This document shows positions 1 through 8,878 of a stretch of DNA of 64,000 nucleotides, piece after piece. The position numbers and the translations under genes were made by a program. Origin of the DNA: Roseivivax lentus (GTDB lineage: Bacteria; Pseudomonadota; Alphaproteobacteria; Rhodobacterales; Rhodobacteraceae); the NCBI RefSeq assembly GCF_900156805.1, contig NZ_FTOQ01000006.1, forward strand, positions 62,001 through 126,000, written 5' to 3'. The notes below the pieces were generated by a model. The model was given only the letters and a program-made list of their open reading frames with translations. It was not told the DNA's origin and did no database searches. Positions within the stretch are counted from its first letter, which is position 1; every line of letters begins with the position of its first letter.

Positions 1-449
1 CCATCGCCCCCAAGGGCTGGCGGTCCGAGCTGCGCCGCGTGGCCGAGCACGGCTTCTTCGGCCTCGCGCAACCCCTGGCCGACCTGGTCTGCGACCTGCT
101 GCGCGACCCGGCGCTGCCGCACGTCCTCGGCGAGGTGCGCGCCGCCTATGCCCGCTATATCCGCGCCGCGGTCAACGGCCTCGGCGCGTTCGACATCACC
201 TGGCGCGAGGACATGCCGTTCCTCTGGCTGCGCCTGCCCGCGGGCTGGCGCGCGGCGGCCTTCGTGCAGGCCGCCGAGGTGCAGGGGGTGCAACTGCGCG
301 CCGCCGACGAGTTCGCCCTGCGCGACGGTTTCGCGCCCCATGCGGTGCGCCTCTCGATCAACGCGCAGGTGCCGCTTGCGGAGTTCGAGGCGGCGATCGG
401 ACGGCTGCGCGCGCTTCTCGACGATCCGCCCGAGCGCATCGCGGTCTAG
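1..449 (+). CDS. PLP-dependent aminotransferase, MocR-like, C-terminal part (5' truncated)
   Basis: The window opens inside this gene; reading frame 3 is open from base 3 to the TAG at 447-449, giving about 148 residues. The fragment begins IAPKGWRSELRRVAEHGFFG and looks like the last third of a fold-type I aminotransferase of the MocR/GntR-fused group, including the small C-terminal domain that closes over the substrate (PFLWLRLPAGWRA, then VRLSINAQVPLAEFEAAI). The PLP lysine and any DNA-binding domain lie outside the window, so whether this is a regulator or a plain enzyme cannot be decided. Family assignment is by recognition of the conserved tail; the substrate is unknown. Confidence 0.7.
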   Translation, partial: IAPKGWRSELRRVAEHGFFGLAQPLADLVCDLLRDPALPHVLGEVRAAYARYIRAAVNGLGAFDITWREDMPFLWLRLPAGWRAAAFVQAAEVQGVQLRAADEFALRDGFAPHAVRLSINAQVPLAEFEAAIGRLRALLDDPPERIAV

Positions 450-589
450 CCGCGCCCCGAGGGCAGGGCGCGGCACGGCGCTGCCGCGCGCCGCACAGAA
501 ACGAACCGGATCGACCCCGCGGGCTTTCCGCCCCGGCCCGGAAACCGGTCGCCGGTGCCCCAAAAGTATGGGGTATAATAATACCTATT

Positions 590-618
590 TTGTAAACCAC
601 TGATATCCTGTGTATAAT
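590..618 (+). promoter_or_regulatory. Candidate sigma-70 promoter P1 of rplM-rpsI
   Basis: TTGTAA at 590-595 and a consensus TATAAT at 613-618 are separated by 17 bases, inside a conspicuously AT-rich patch of an otherwise GC-rich region. The patch lies about 120 bases before rplM. A small palindrome, GGTAT-N4-ATACC (572-585), sits just upstream. The -10 is better than at most promoters in this window, as expected for a ribosomal protein operon. Confidence 0.6.
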
Positions 619-633
619 CCGAAATCGCCCCGC

Positions 634-661
634 TTGACTGTGCCTTGCGGGTGGCTATAAC
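634..661 (+). promoter_or_regulatory. Candidate sigma-70 promoter P2 of rplM-rpsI
   Basis: TTGACT at 634-639 and TATAAC at 656-661 with a 16-base spacer form a second promoter-like pair directly downstream of P1. Tandem promoters are common before ribosomal protein operons. Transcripts from both would have leaders of roughly 70-115 bases before the rplM start. This is a pattern match only. Confidence 0.55.
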
Positions 662-738
662 CCGCCCATCGGATCGCGCCGCGCGTGGGCTCTTGCCCCC
701 GTCCGGCCCCAGACACCAGACCCAGGGGATACCTGACC

Positions 739-1203
739 ATGAAAACCTTCTCGGCAAAGCCCGCCGATATCGAGAAGAAGTGGATCGTGATCGACGCCGA
801 GGGCGTCGTTCTCGGCCGTCTCGCCTCGATCGTGGCCTCGCGCCTGCGCGGCAAGCACAAGCCCTCCTTCACGCCGCACATGGATATGGGCGACAACGTG
901 ATCATCGTGAACGCGGACAAGGTCCAGCTGACCGGCAAGAAGCGCCAGGAGCACTTCTACTGGCACACCGGCTATCCGGGCGGCATCAAGTCGCGCACAA
1001 AAGAGCAGATCCTCGAGGGCGCCCACCCCGAGCGCGTCGTCTTCCAGGCCGTCAAGCGCATGGTGCCGGGCACCCGCCTGGGCCGTCAGCAGATGACCAA
1101 CCTGCGCGTCTATGCCGGGGCCGAGCATCCTCACGAGGCGCAATCGCCTGAAGTGCTCGACGTCAAGTCGATGAACTCCAAGAACACCCGGGTGGCGAAG
1201 TAA
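739..1203 (+). CDS. rplM: 50S ribosomal protein L13
   Basis: L13 is an early-assembling protein of the large ribosomal subunit. The 154-residue product starts [20 protein letters not shown] and contains the L13 core [19 protein letters not shown], with TGYPGGIK and [12 protein letters not shown] further on. The frame is open from 685, but family alignment and the GGGGAT Shine-Dalgarno-like sequence support the ATG at 739. The TAA stop overlaps the start of rpsI by one base (TAATG), so the two are translationally coupled in the usual rplM-rpsI operon. Confidence 0.97.
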   Translation: MKTFSAKPADIEKKWIVIDAEGVVLGRLASIVASRLRGKHKPSFTPHMDMGDNVIIVNADKVQLTGKKRQEHFYWHTGYPGGIKSRTKEQILEGAHPERVVFQAVKRMVPGTRLGRQQMTNLRVYAGAEHPHEAQSPEVLDVKSMNSKNTRVAK

Positions 1204-1700
1204 TGGCTGAGCAGATCAACTCCCTCGAAGAACTGGGCCAGGCCGCCGGCATCGACGCCGCCGCCGCGCCCGAGACCGAAACCCTGACCCCGCGCGAGCC
1301 CGTCCGCGACGAGTTCGGCCGCGCCTACGCGACCGGCCGCCGCAAGGACGCCACCGCGCGCGTCTGGATCAAGCCGGGCTCCGGCAAGGTCACCGTCAAC
1401 GGCAAGGAAATCAACGCGTATTTTGCGCGTCCCGTGCTGCAGATGATCCTGCGCCAGCCCTTCACCGTCGCCGGTGTCGAGGACCAGTTCGACGTGATGG
1501 CCACCGTCAAGGGCGGCGGCCTCTCCGGTCAGGCCGGTGCCGTGAAGCACGGCGTGTCCCGCGCGCTGCAGCTCTACGACCCGAGCCTGCGCGCCGCGCT
1601 GAAGGCCGCCGGGTTCCTGACCCGCGACAGCCGCGTCGTCGAGCGGAAGAAGTACGGCAAGCGCAAGGCGCGCCGGAGCTTCCAGTTCTCCAAGCGTTAA
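1203..1700 (+). CDS. rpsI: 30S ribosomal protein S9
   Basis: S9 is a small-subunit protein whose C-terminal tail reaches the P-site tRNA. The protein has 165 residues: an N-terminal extension of about 35 residues rich in Ala and Glu, as in other alphaproteobacteria, then the S9 domain ([20 protein letters not shown]) and the canonical basic tail ending [12 protein letters not shown]. Its start overlaps the rplM stop by one base. A strong terminator follows 25 bases after the stop. Confidence 0.97.
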   Translation: MAEQINSLEELGQAAGIDAAAAPETETLTPREPVRDEFGRAYATGRRKDATARVWIKPGSGKVTVNGKEINAYFARPVLQMILRQPFTVAGVEDQFDVMATVKGGGLSGQAGAVKHGVSRALQLYDPSLRAALKAAGFLTRDSRVVERKKYGKRKARRSFQFSKR

Positions 1701-1725
1701 GCCGCGCTTGCGATACCAATTTGGA

Positions 1726-1754
1726 AAGGCCGCTCTTTGGGGCGGCCTTTTCTT
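1726..1754 (+). terminator. Rho-independent terminator after rpsI
   Basis: AAGGCCGC (1726-1733) pairs with GCGGCCTT (1742-1749) across an 8-base loop and runs into TTTTCTT. It lies 25 bases after the rpsI stop and closes the rplM-rpsI operon. Confidence 0.85.
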
Positions 1755-2151
1755 ATGCGATGAAGCGGACGCGGTTGCAGATCAGGGCAGGGGATCGACC
1801 GACGCTGTGGCATCAGCCCCGATACGCGCTTCGGGACCGCCGCGCGCGCCCGGGAACAATCCCAATATCGAGACCGCCTGGAACGACGCACCCCCGGCGC
1901 GGAATCAAGGCTGCCTGCAGTCGCCGCATCAGCGCCGATCCGGCCCCACCGGATTGGCGCTTTGAGCCCGCCAGCACTGGCGTTCGAATGGCGCAATGAC
2001 GCCGCAACCATAAAGCGCCCACCCGCAACCCTTGCCGCGCCACCCCGCCGGCCCGGCGCTCCCGACCGGTGCACGGGCCGCATAAGGCGTCCAAACCCTT
2101 CCCCCCGCGGCCCATCCCCGCTACCACCGTCCCGACCCGCCCGGAGCCCTC
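1755..2151. other. Intergenic region without a recognisable gene
   Basis: About 400 bases between the rpsI terminator and the glycosyltransferase gene. Open frames here lack protein-like composition and have no good ribosome-binding sites. The region presumably holds the glycosyltransferase promoter, but I see no convincing -35/-10 pair. Confidence 0.5.
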
Positions 2152-3189
2152 ATGCGCCTCACCCTCGACGACCTCTCCGCCCAGACGCGCCGCCACGGCA
2201 CCCCGACCCCCGGTGCGCGCAAGCTCTTCTCGATCATGCGCGACGAGATGGCGCTTCTGCCGTCCTTTCTCGCGCATTACCGCGCGCTCGGGATCGAACA
2301 ATTTCTCATCTTCGACGACGGCTCCTCGGACGGCACGCGCGAAACGCTCGCCGCACAGCCCGACGTGGTGCTCTACGAGGCGCGCCACCGGTTCGGCAAA
2401 CCGGTCGAGATCGTCTTTCCCGACGACACCTCCCGCAAGGACCGCTTCGGCACCTGGGTGAAGGCGGCGTTGCCCCATGTGGAGGCACCGGGCGAGATCG
2501 TGGCCTATTTCGACGCCGACGAGTTCTTGATCCTGCCGCCGGGCGTGACCTCCTTGGCGGAAGTCTTCGACACCATGACGCGCGGCGCCATCCCGGCGAT
2601 CTGCGCCTCGGTGGTGGAGTTCTTCCCCGAAACGCTGGCGGGTCTCGACGGCGCCATGCCCGACACGCCCAAGGGGCTCTTCGCGGCCTATCCGTTCTTC
2701 GAGCCCGAACCGCTCGTCACCCTGATCGAAGGCGAAAGGCCCGACCCGTTTGGCACCTCGAAGACCAACAAGCTCTTCGAGGAATACGGCATCGACGCCG
2801 CGAAACCGACCTTCCTGCAGCGCCTGACCGGGCGCAAACCCAAGCCGCGCTTCAAGCGCTCGCCCCGGCACAAGCTGCCGCTCTTGCGGCGCGACGCCGA
2901 GACCTGGCAGGTGGGCTCGCATTACGCCAACCGGCCGCCCTCCGCCGATCACCTGCTGACCATCGCGCATTTCGTCTTCACCGCCGAATTCGCCGCCAAG
3001 ATCGCCCGCGCGCGCCGATGGAAGGCGCATACGGAGGGGGCCGCGAAATACGATCATTACGACCAGTTGCTGGGCCGGATGCGCGCCGAGGGCGGACGCT
3101 TCACCGGGCCCGCCTCGACCCGCTACACGGATCCGCAGCAATTGATAGATGTGGGCCTCATGCGTTGGCCCGGCGCGCAACCGGGCTGA
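2152..3189 (+). CDS. Glycosyltransferase family 2-type protein
   Basis: 345 residues without a signal peptide. It has the nucleotide-sugar-binding features of a GT-A fold: FLIFDDGSSDGT at about residues 51-62 and the metal-binding DADEF at 121-125. The N-terminal KLFSIMRDEMALLPSFLAHY pattern is typical of the Glyco_tranf_2_4 (DUF616/GT92-like) group common in Rhodobacteraceae, predicted to act on cell-surface glycans. The donor and acceptor are unknown. It faces a sulfotransferase gene 52 bases away on the other strand; glycan synthesis and sulfation could be linked, but that is inference. It is preceded by GGAGCCCTC close to the ATG, a modest ribosome-binding site. Confidence 0.8.
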   Translation: MRLTLDDLSAQTRRHGTPTPGARKLFSIMRDEMALLPSFLAHYRALGIEQFLIFDDGSSDGTRETLAAQPDVVLYEARHRFGKPVEIVFPDDTSRKDRFGTWVKAALPHVEAPGEIVAYFDADEFLILPPGVTSLAEVFDTMTRGAIPAICASVVEFFPETLAGLDGAMPDTPKGLFAAYPFFEPEPLVTLIEGERPDPFGTSKTNKLFEEYGIDAAKPTFLQRLTGRKPKPRFKRSPRHKLPLLRRDAETWQVGSHYANRPPSADHLLTIAHFVFTAEFAAKIARARRWKAHTEGAAKYDHYDQLLGRMRAEGGRFTGPASTRYTDPQQLIDVGLMRWPGAQPG

Positions 3190-3241
3190 CGATCCGGCGC
3201 AAGCCAAGTGGCGGCGGGACGACCGAGCTCCGGCAATAGCC

Positions 3242-4096
3242 TCAGCCCAGCACCCGGTCCGCCCCGGGCCAGAGGTCGCGCACCTGCGGCAACCGCTCGG
3301 CCACCGCGCGATAGACCTCGGCGTAATGCTGCACGATCTCCGTCCGCACCTCTTCAGAGACCTTCGATCCCTTGCCGCGCGCATTGACCTGCCGCGCTCC
3401 GGCATCGGCCTCAACGGGCACGCCCGCGAAGGCCGCAAGCGCGGCGGTGCCCGCGCCCGTGAAGATCTCCTCGAAAAGCGCGATATGCCGGTTCTCGGGC
3501 GCGAAGGCCGCCTCCATCGCCGCAAGGGTCCGGTCGTAGCGGCTGCGCGCCTCGGCCTCCGCGCTGGCATAAAAGCCCCGGAGCGGCGCGTCGTTCGCAT
3601 CCGACAGGTCCATCCGGCCCTTTTCCATCTCCATCCGCATCTGGCTGCGCAGCCGCTCCACCGGGTCGCGCATGACGAAAATGGCCTTCGTGGCGATCCC
3701 CCGCTCGGCGAAACCGTCGCGGATCCGGATCAGCGTCTCCGCCGGCAGCGCCGCGTAGGACGGGGTGATATCGCCCGTGCGCACCACGCCGCGCTTGCCC
3801 AGCAGTCCCTCGAAATAGTCGAAATAGGCCCTGCGGTCGGTTTGCAGCCGCCAGCGCAGATGCGCCGCGGGTTCACTGCCGCCAAGCGCCATCTTGATCC
3901 CCGCGCGCGCCGCCTCGAAGGTTCCGGGCGCGGGCACGGCGTAGCGCGCGAAGACGCCGCCCAGCTCGTGCTCCCAGACCTGGTATTCGCCGAGCCGTCC
4001 GAAATCGCTGCCCTTGGCCCGCGCGAGATAGGCCTGCACCCAGCTCGAGCCGCATTTCTGCCCGCCGAGGCCCAGAAAGAAGGTCGGCTCGGCCAT
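3242..4096 (-). CDS. Sulfotransferase-like protein
   Basis: 284 residues. The N-terminus carries a PAPS-binding P-loop, LGLGGQKCGSSWV (about residues 8-20), and the second PAPS contact is visible as FVMRDPVERLRSQ (about 140-152). This is the architecture of the Sulfotransfer family, which moves sulfate from 3'-phosphoadenylyl sulfate to a sugar or other hydroxyl. The acceptor is unknown. The gene lies directly downstream of the TspO-like gene (3 bases between stop and start), so it is probably in the serS transcription unit, and it converges with the glycosyltransferase gene. Confidence 0.8.
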   Translation of the reverse strand: MAEPTFFLGLGGQKCGSSWVQAYLARAKGSDFGRLGEYQVWEHELGGVFARYAVPAPGTFEAARAGIKMALGGSEPAAHLRWRLQTDRRAYFDYFEGLLGKRGVVRTGDITPSYAALPAETLIRIRDGFAERGIATKAIFVMRDPVERLRSQMRMEMEKGRMDLSDANDAPLRGFYASAEAEARSRYDRTLAAMEAAFAPENRHIALFEEIFTGAGTAALAAFAGVPVEADAGARQVNARGKGSKVSEEVRTEIVQHYAEVYRAVAERLPQVRDLWPGADRVLG

Positions 4097-4099
4097 GGG

Positions 4100-4813
4100 T
4101 TACTCCGTATCGGTGCCGCGCAGGGCCAGGATCGCGACGATCCCGAGGGCGGCAAGCCCCGCCACGGCGATGTTGAGCGGCGCGGTGTTCGACACGATGA
4201 TGCCGACAAGCGCCCAGATCACCGTGAGCCCGTATTCCGGCGCGCGGTGCAGCCGGTACTGCACGGTCAGCGCCACGGCGAGCGCCAGCACCAGCGCCAG
4301 GATCGCCGCCTCCGTGCCGCCAAGCCATCCATAGCCCGCGAACACCAGCCCGATCGACACCGAGGCCGCCGCCGTGAGCCAGCCCGCATAGATCGCCACC
4401 GGCGAGAGCTGCCAGAACCGGTCCTCGTCGCCCACCCGGAAAAGCGCCACCAGCGCCGTGCCGAGCATCGCCCAGATCATCACCGTTGCCCAGAACACCG
4501 AGGCATTGGCGACGGGGATCCACGCCGCCCCGATCACGAGGCTCAGCGTCAGGATCGGGCGCGCCGCGGCCCAATCGGCCTCGTCGCGCCGCCGCAGAAG
4601 GCCGAAACCCGCCCCGGCGATCAGCCAAAGATAGATCAGCCCCCAGATCGAGAAGGCGTAGCCCGCGGGCTGCACCGGCGGATCCTCCTGCGGCACCGGG
4701 AATTGATCCGCGGAAAAGCCGTTGAAGCCCGAGGACAGGAAGGGCGAGGCGGCAAAGGCGATGGCCGCCAGCAGCAGCGCCACCGCCCAGAGGGTTTTGG
4801 CCGTGTCGCTCAT
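4100..4813 (-). CDS. TspO/MBR-related (tryptophan-rich sensory) membrane protein
   Basis: 237 residues with seven or so strongly hydrophobic segments. The motif [16 protein letters not shown] (around residues 49-64) is characteristic of long TspO/MBR-like proteins, whose shorter relatives bind tetrapyrroles or cholesterol; the role of the long bacterial forms is not established. The start codon overlaps the serS stop by four bases (ATGA, 4810-4813), so translation is coupled to serS. Confidence 0.6.
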   Translation of the reverse strand: MSDTAKTLWAVALLLAAIAFAASPFLSSGFNGFSADQFPVPQEDPPVQPAGYAFSIWGLIYLWLIAGAGFGLLRRRDEADWAAARPILTLSLVIGAAWIPVANASVFWATVMIWAMLGTALVALFRVGDEDRFWQLSPVAIYAGWLTAAASVSIGLVFAGYGWLGGTEAAILALVLALAVALTVQYRLHRAPEYGLTVIWALVGIIVSNTAPLNIAVAGLAALGIVAILALRGTDTE

Positions 4814-6102
4814 GCCAGCACGCCCTCCGCGCTGATCCGGCTCTTGCCGCCGAGATAGGGATGCAGCACCGGCGGAAGGGTGACCGACCCGTCCGCCTCC
4901 TGGCCGTTCTCCAGCACCGCGATCAGCGCGCGGCCCACGGCAAGGCCGGAGCCGTTCAGCGTGTGCAGGAATTCGGGCTTGCCGCCATCGCGGGGCTTGA
5001 ACCGCGCGTTCATCCGCCGCGCCTGGAACTCCCCGCAGGTCGAGACCGAGGAGATTTCGCGATAGGTGTTCTGCCCGGGCAGCCAGACCTCGATGTCATG
5101 GGTCCGCCGCGCGCCGAAGCCGATATCGCCCGTACACAGGCTCACCGTGCGGTAGGCGAGCTCCAGCTTCTCGAGGATGCCTTCCGCGCAGCGCGTCATG
5201 CGCGCATGTTCCGCCTCGCTTTCATCGGGATGCGTCACCGACACCATCTCGACTTTCTCGAACTGGTGCTGGCGCAGCATCCCCGCCGTGTCCCGCCCCG
5301 CGCTGCCCGCCTCTGAGCGGAAGCACTGGGTATGCGCCACGTAGCGCCGGGGCAGGTAGCCTTCGTCCACGGTCAGCCCGTTGACGATGTTGGTCAGCGT
5401 CACCTCGGCGGTCGGCACCAGCCACCAGCCATTCGTGGTCCGGTAGCTGTCCTCGCCGAATTTCGGCAACTGCCCGGTGCCATACATCATCTCGTCGCGC
5501 ACCAGAACCGGCGTCCAGGTCTCGGTCAGGCCGTTCTCCTCGACATGAGTGTCGAGCATGAATTGCGCCAGCGCCCGGTGCAGCCGCGCCACCGCCCCCG
5601 ACATCACCACGAAACGCGAGCCCGAGAGCTTCGCCGCCGTCTCGAAATCGAGCCCGTCCTGCACGGCAGCCAGTTCGTAATGCTCTTTCGGCTCGAAATC
5701 GAAGGTCTTCGGCTCGCCCCAAAGCCGAATCTCCACGTTATCGGCCTCGTCCGCGCCCTCGGGCACGTCATCGGCCACGAGGTTGGGCAACTCCATCAGC
5801 TTTTCGGCCAGCGCCGCATCGAGGTCCTTCGCGCGCGCCTGCATCGCCGCGACCTCGTCCTTCTTCTCCGACACCAGCGCGCGCAGCCGCTCGAATTCGG
5901 CCTCGTCGCCCTTGGCCTTGGCCTGGCCCACATCCTTCGAGGCGCGCTTCTGCTCGGCCTGCGCGGTTTCGGCGGCATGGATCGCCGCGCGGCGTTCCTC
6001 GTCGAGCGCCAGAAGCGGTGCCGAGGCCTCCGAGATGCCCCGCTTGGCCATGGCGGCGTCGAACGCCTCGGGGGTGTCGCGGATCATGCGGATGTCGTGC
6101 AT
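4810..6102 (-). CDS. serS: Seryl-tRNA synthetase
   Basis: The enzyme charges tRNA-Ser with serine in the cytoplasm. The 430-residue protein starts [20 protein letters not shown], has the N-terminal coiled-coil arm (about residues 30-100, rich in charged heptads) and class II catalytic motifs: motif 2 at [15 protein letters not shown] and motif 3 at [16 protein letters not shown]. The frame continues upstream to 6156, but the family start is the ATG at 6102. It heads a minus-strand unit with the overlapping TspO-like gene and probably the sulfotransferase gene. Confidence 0.96.
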   Translation of the reverse strand: MHDIRMIRDTPEAFDAAMAKRGISEASAPLLALDEERRAAIHAAETAQAEQKRASKDVGQAKAKGDEAEFERLRALVSEKKDEVAAMQARAKDLDAALAEKLMELPNLVADDVPEGADEADNVEIRLWGEPKTFDFEPKEHYELAAVQDGLDFETAAKLSGSRFVVMSGAVARLHRALAQFMLDTHVEENGLTETWTPVLVRDEMMYGTGQLPKFGEDSYRTTNGWWLVPTAEVTLTNIVNGLTVDEGYLPRRYVAHTQCFRSEAGSAGRDTAGMLRQHQFEKVEMVSVTHPDESEAEHARMTRCAEGILEKLELAYRTVSLCTGDIGFGARRTHDIEVWLPGQNTYREISSVSTCGEFQARRMNARFKPRDGGKPEFLHTLNGSGLAVGRALIAVLENGQEADGSVTLPPVLHPYLGGKSRISAEGVLA

Positions 6103-6156
6103 CGGGGGCCTCTCGGGCAGAAACTTGAGTCGTTGCCCGCTTATGCCCCAAAGCAT

Positions 6157-6798
6157 CTACGGTGTGTAGGGGCGCGCCGCCTCGCGGATGACCCACGGGT
6201 CGACCGGCGCCACCACCGCGTCGCCGCCCGCGATGGCCGAGATCACGCCGACGATCCGCCGCCCCGTGCCCGTGCCGAAAAACACCGGCCCGCCCGACAT
6301 GCCCTTGGAGACCGCGCAGCCCAGATACCACCGCCCGCGCCGCGCCTCGCCGCTGCACTCTTCGCGCGTCGTTTGGCGGTCCGGCGCCTCGCGCGGATAG
6401 CCCACCATGGTGAACGGCCCTTGCGGCGCCGCGCTGCCGACGGCGACCGGGGCAGGGGCGAGCGCCCGGTTGAGCCGCAGGATCGCCAGGTCATGCGCCA
6501 CGTCCACCGCGCCCTCCTGCACCGCATCGGGGTGTAGCACGATCTCCTCAACCGAGGCGGCGGCTTCGTGCCGCTTGCCGTCCCAGCCCGCCACGAAGCC
6601 GAGCCCCATGGGCGAGCGCGCCCGCCCGTCGGGCAACGTCACGCAATGCGCCGCGGTCAGAAGGGTGGCCGGGCCGACGAGCGTGGCGGTGCAGAGCCGC
6701 ACGGACGAGAAGCCGCCCCCGAAGAGCCGCCCGATGGAGAGGTCCTGGGCCGCGGCGGGGGTTGCGAGGAGCGTGAGGGCGAGGAGGAGGGCGCGCAT
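6157..6798 (-). CDS. Secreted trypsin-like serine protease
   Basis: 213 residues with a signal peptide (MRALLLALTLLATPAAAQ, cleavage likely after residue 17). The chymotrypsin-type catalytic triad is visible: His51 in LTAAHC, Asp103 in AHDLAIL and Ser168 in GMSGGPV. It is short, a single protease domain with no PDZ domain, so it is not a DegP/HtrA protein. It should act in the periplasm or outside the cell; the substrate is unknown. It lies 54 bases upstream of serS on the same strand. Confidence 0.88.
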   Translation of the reverse strand: MRALLLALTLLATPAAAQDLSIGRLFGGGFSSVRLCTATLVGPATLLTAAHCVTLPDGRARSPMGLGFVAGWDGKRHEAAASVEEIVLHPDAVQEGAVDVAHDLAILRLNRALAPAPVAVGSAAPQGPFTMVGYPREAPDRQTTREECSGEARRGRWYLGCAVSKGMSGGPVFFGTGTGRRIVGVISAIAGGDAVVAPVDPWVIREAARPYTP

Positions 6799-6828
6799 GG
6801 ACGGAGGATAGGCGGGGGCTGGGTGGGG

Positions 6829-8271
6829 TCAATCGGGTTTGGGTGGCGTGTAGGTGTCGGGGTTCTTTCGCCACTTGTCCCATTCAGCGGCGTATATCTT
6901 TGCATCAAGTCTATGCTGTGGCCAATGCGGAGGAAAATCCAAATCTGCCTCTCCAATCGATGGAAGCGAAACACTCCCATCCCCAAAAACATAGGGAAGA
7001 ATTCTCTCTATGTTTTGCGTATTAGATAGATCCATAGACCTAACGGAAGCACCGAACACATCTAAATCGTCGAGTTTTGTCAGTTTATTAAGTGTAACGC
7101 CATCCAGATTTGTCGCGATGAGCTTAGCTCTTCGAAGCTCAGTTCCGTAGAGGGTCGAATATAACATCACTGCTGATGAGAGATCTGTATTAAATATCTC
7201 GGAGCCGTCCAGCACCGCTCTGTATAAGATCGCAAACTCAAATTTAGCTCCGTGTAATCGCGTACCACTAAGATCAGCTTCATCAAATCTCCCGAAGCAA
7301 AAATCCAGATTTGACAAGTCCATTCCTTGCAGATTGGCTTTTCTAAAATCAATTGTCTCATATCGACTGGATATCGATAGGTGTCTGCTCATTCTTCCAA
7401 TGGCTTGCGCGGCTTTCTCCATGTCCGTGCGTACTGGTTCTAGGTTATGGGTCCAAAGCCAGAATTTTTCGTCAGATAATTGATTTGGCCTCAAATCCAA
7501 TTTTTTAAGTGCTTGTTCTTCGTCTATTGGGGCCTTTTCTTTAGTTCCATTTATTAGGCCTTTGATATTTTGATAGGGATGTCTGGATCGAGGAAACTCT
7601 CTGCTTAATTCCCGGACGTACAAGGATAGCAGCCGGACAACCCGTGCCGCGTGATAAGATTGCTCATCGACCAAGCCCTCCAAACGGTCGATGGCGGCGG
7701 AGCGGCGCACGATGTCGTCTTCGTACACGTCGCGGGCCTTGTCGTGGTCGTCCTTGTCCAGCGTCACCAGCCGCCGCGCATACAAATCCGCTGCCGCCTC
7801 GGTGATCTTCTGATTATACAGCGATTCCTTTGCGGTGTCGGTCTGATCCTTCGTCAGCCGTAGCCGTGACAGAGTGACGGGCAGGGCAACCACAGCGCCG
7901 AGGGTCGCCGTCAGTCCCGCTAACGTAATCAGCGTAAACCGCCAGTCGACACCTGCCTCCAACCCAGTATTGCCGCGAAATGCGGGGATCGAAAGCCACA
8001 GCAGCGTCCGGATCAGACCGTAACTCAAGGCGAGTGTCAGTAATCCCCAAAGGATCGCTCCGGCGATTGCCACCAACATCGGCACCCCGGAAATCCCCAG
8101 CTTCGCACGCCAATCCTGCAGTTTTTCGGTCTTCACAGACGGCATGCTGACCATCACAAGGGCGGAGACAGCCGCCAAGACAAGCACCCCGAACATTGTC
8201 CAGAACAGGCCTGCGTCAATCGCAACCATATCCGCTGTCACATCGATCACACCACGGCTCCCAATCGCCAA
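6829..8271 (-). CDS. Membrane protein with C-terminal pentapeptide repeats
   Basis: Up to 480 residues from a TTG at 8271; an ATG at 8229 (MVAIDAGLFW) would give 466 and is an alternative start. The N-terminus has three or four membrane segments (about residues 22-42, 63-90, 110-135), followed by a helical cytosolic stretch (about 140-290). The C-terminal part carries degenerate A(D/N)LxX pentapeptide repeats (RKANLQGMDLSNLDF, DEADLSGTRLHGAKF, LRRAKLIATNLDGV), which fold as a right-handed beta helix. Sections inside 6840-7640 are about 43-45% GC, while 7680 onward is about 67-70%, so the repeat half and the membrane half appear to have different origins. Function unknown. Confidence 0.75.
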   Translation of the reverse strand: MAIGSRGVIDVTADMVAIDAGLFWTMFGVLVLAAVSALVMVSMPSVKTEKLQDWRAKLGISGVPMLVAIAGAILWGLLTLALSYGLIRTLLWLSIPAFRGNTGLEAGVDWRFTLITLAGLTATLGAVVALPVTLSRLRLTKDQTDTAKESLYNQKITEAAADLYARRLVTLDKDDHDKARDVYEDDIVRRSAAIDRLEGLVDEQSYHAARVVRLLSLYVRELSREFPRSRHPYQNIKGLINGTKEKAPIDEEQALKKLDLRPNQLSDEKFWLWTHNLEPVRTDMEKAAQAIGRMSRHLSISSRYETIDFRKANLQGMDLSNLDFCFGRFDEADLSGTRLHGAKFEFAILYRAVLDGSEIFNTDLSSAVMLYSTLYGTELRRAKLIATNLDGVTLNKLTKLDDLDVFGASVRSMDLSNTQNIERILPYVFGDGSVSLPSIGEADLDFPPHWPQHRLDAKIYAAEWDKWRKNPDTYTPPKPD

Positions 8272-8534
8272 ACCAATAACCTGCCCGTCACCCCGGCGTG
8301 CGCCGCCGAAAGCTCCGATAAATCATTGTTTATAAATCACAAAACCTTTCGCATGCGAAAGCTTTTTCGCACCTTCCCGTAAAACGAGCAAAACCTCCTG
8401 TCGGGCGACGCGGCAAACCGACCCGCCGGAAGCGTCCAACCCCGCTTGCATCGCCCCGTCCCAATCCATAGGTTCCGCGCAATCTCAGGAGGCCGGGCCG
8501 TGGCCCGCCTCTCAGTCGACAAAGGAGCCCCTCG
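8272..8534 (+). promoter_or_regulatory. Intergenic region before yajC, with a perfect palindrome
   Basis: The 263 bases between the divergently oriented pentapeptide-repeat gene and yajC hold no gene. They contain the 16-base perfect palindrome CTTTCGCATGCGAAAG (8346-8361), overlapped by a hairpin, TGCGAAA-GCTT-TTTCGCA. The palindrome lies about 175 bases before yajC and 75 bases before the divergent gene, so it could be an operator for either. Confidence 0.5.
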
Positions 8535-8822
8535 ATGGACGGCAACGCGCTGGCGCAATTCGTGCCTCTCATTCTGATCTTCGCGATCATGTACTTCCTG
8601 CTCATCCGCCCGCAGCAGAAGAAGATGAAAGAGCATCAGAAGATGGTCGAGAATCTGCGCCGCGGCGACCAGGTCGTCACGCAAGGGGGCCTCATCGGCA
8701 AGGTCGTGAAGGTCAAGGAAGGCAACGAGCTCGAGGTCGAACTGGCCGAGGGCGTCAAGGTTCGCGTGGTGCAGAACACCATCGCGCAGGTCATCTCCAA
8801 GACCGAGCCCGCGAACAGCTGA
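8535..8822 (+). CDS. yajC: Preprotein translocase subunit YajC
   Basis: YajC is a small inner-membrane accessory of the SecDF complex. The 95-residue protein has a single membrane segment near the N-terminus (FVPLILIFAIMYFLLI), then the conserved RPQQKKMKEHQKMV and a soluble YajC domain (RRGDQVVTQGGLIGKV). The ATG follows AAAGGAG at 8520-8526. secD begins 56 bases downstream, the usual yajC-secD-secF order. Confidence 0.96.
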   Translation: MDGNALAQFVPLILIFAIMYFLLIRPQQKKMKEHQKMVENLRRGDQVVTQGGLIGKVVKVKEGNELEVELAEGVKVRVVQNTIAQVISKTEPANS

Positions 8823-8878
8823 TCCCCGGGCCGGTTTCGGCCATCCCTTCCCGACGACCCGTCCAAGAAAGCGCGCCC

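Noticed and set aside
1813-3600. A 595-residue minus-strand open frame
   Set aside because: It opposes the glycosyltransferase gene and the intergenic region and looks like a GC-rich artefact with no motif.
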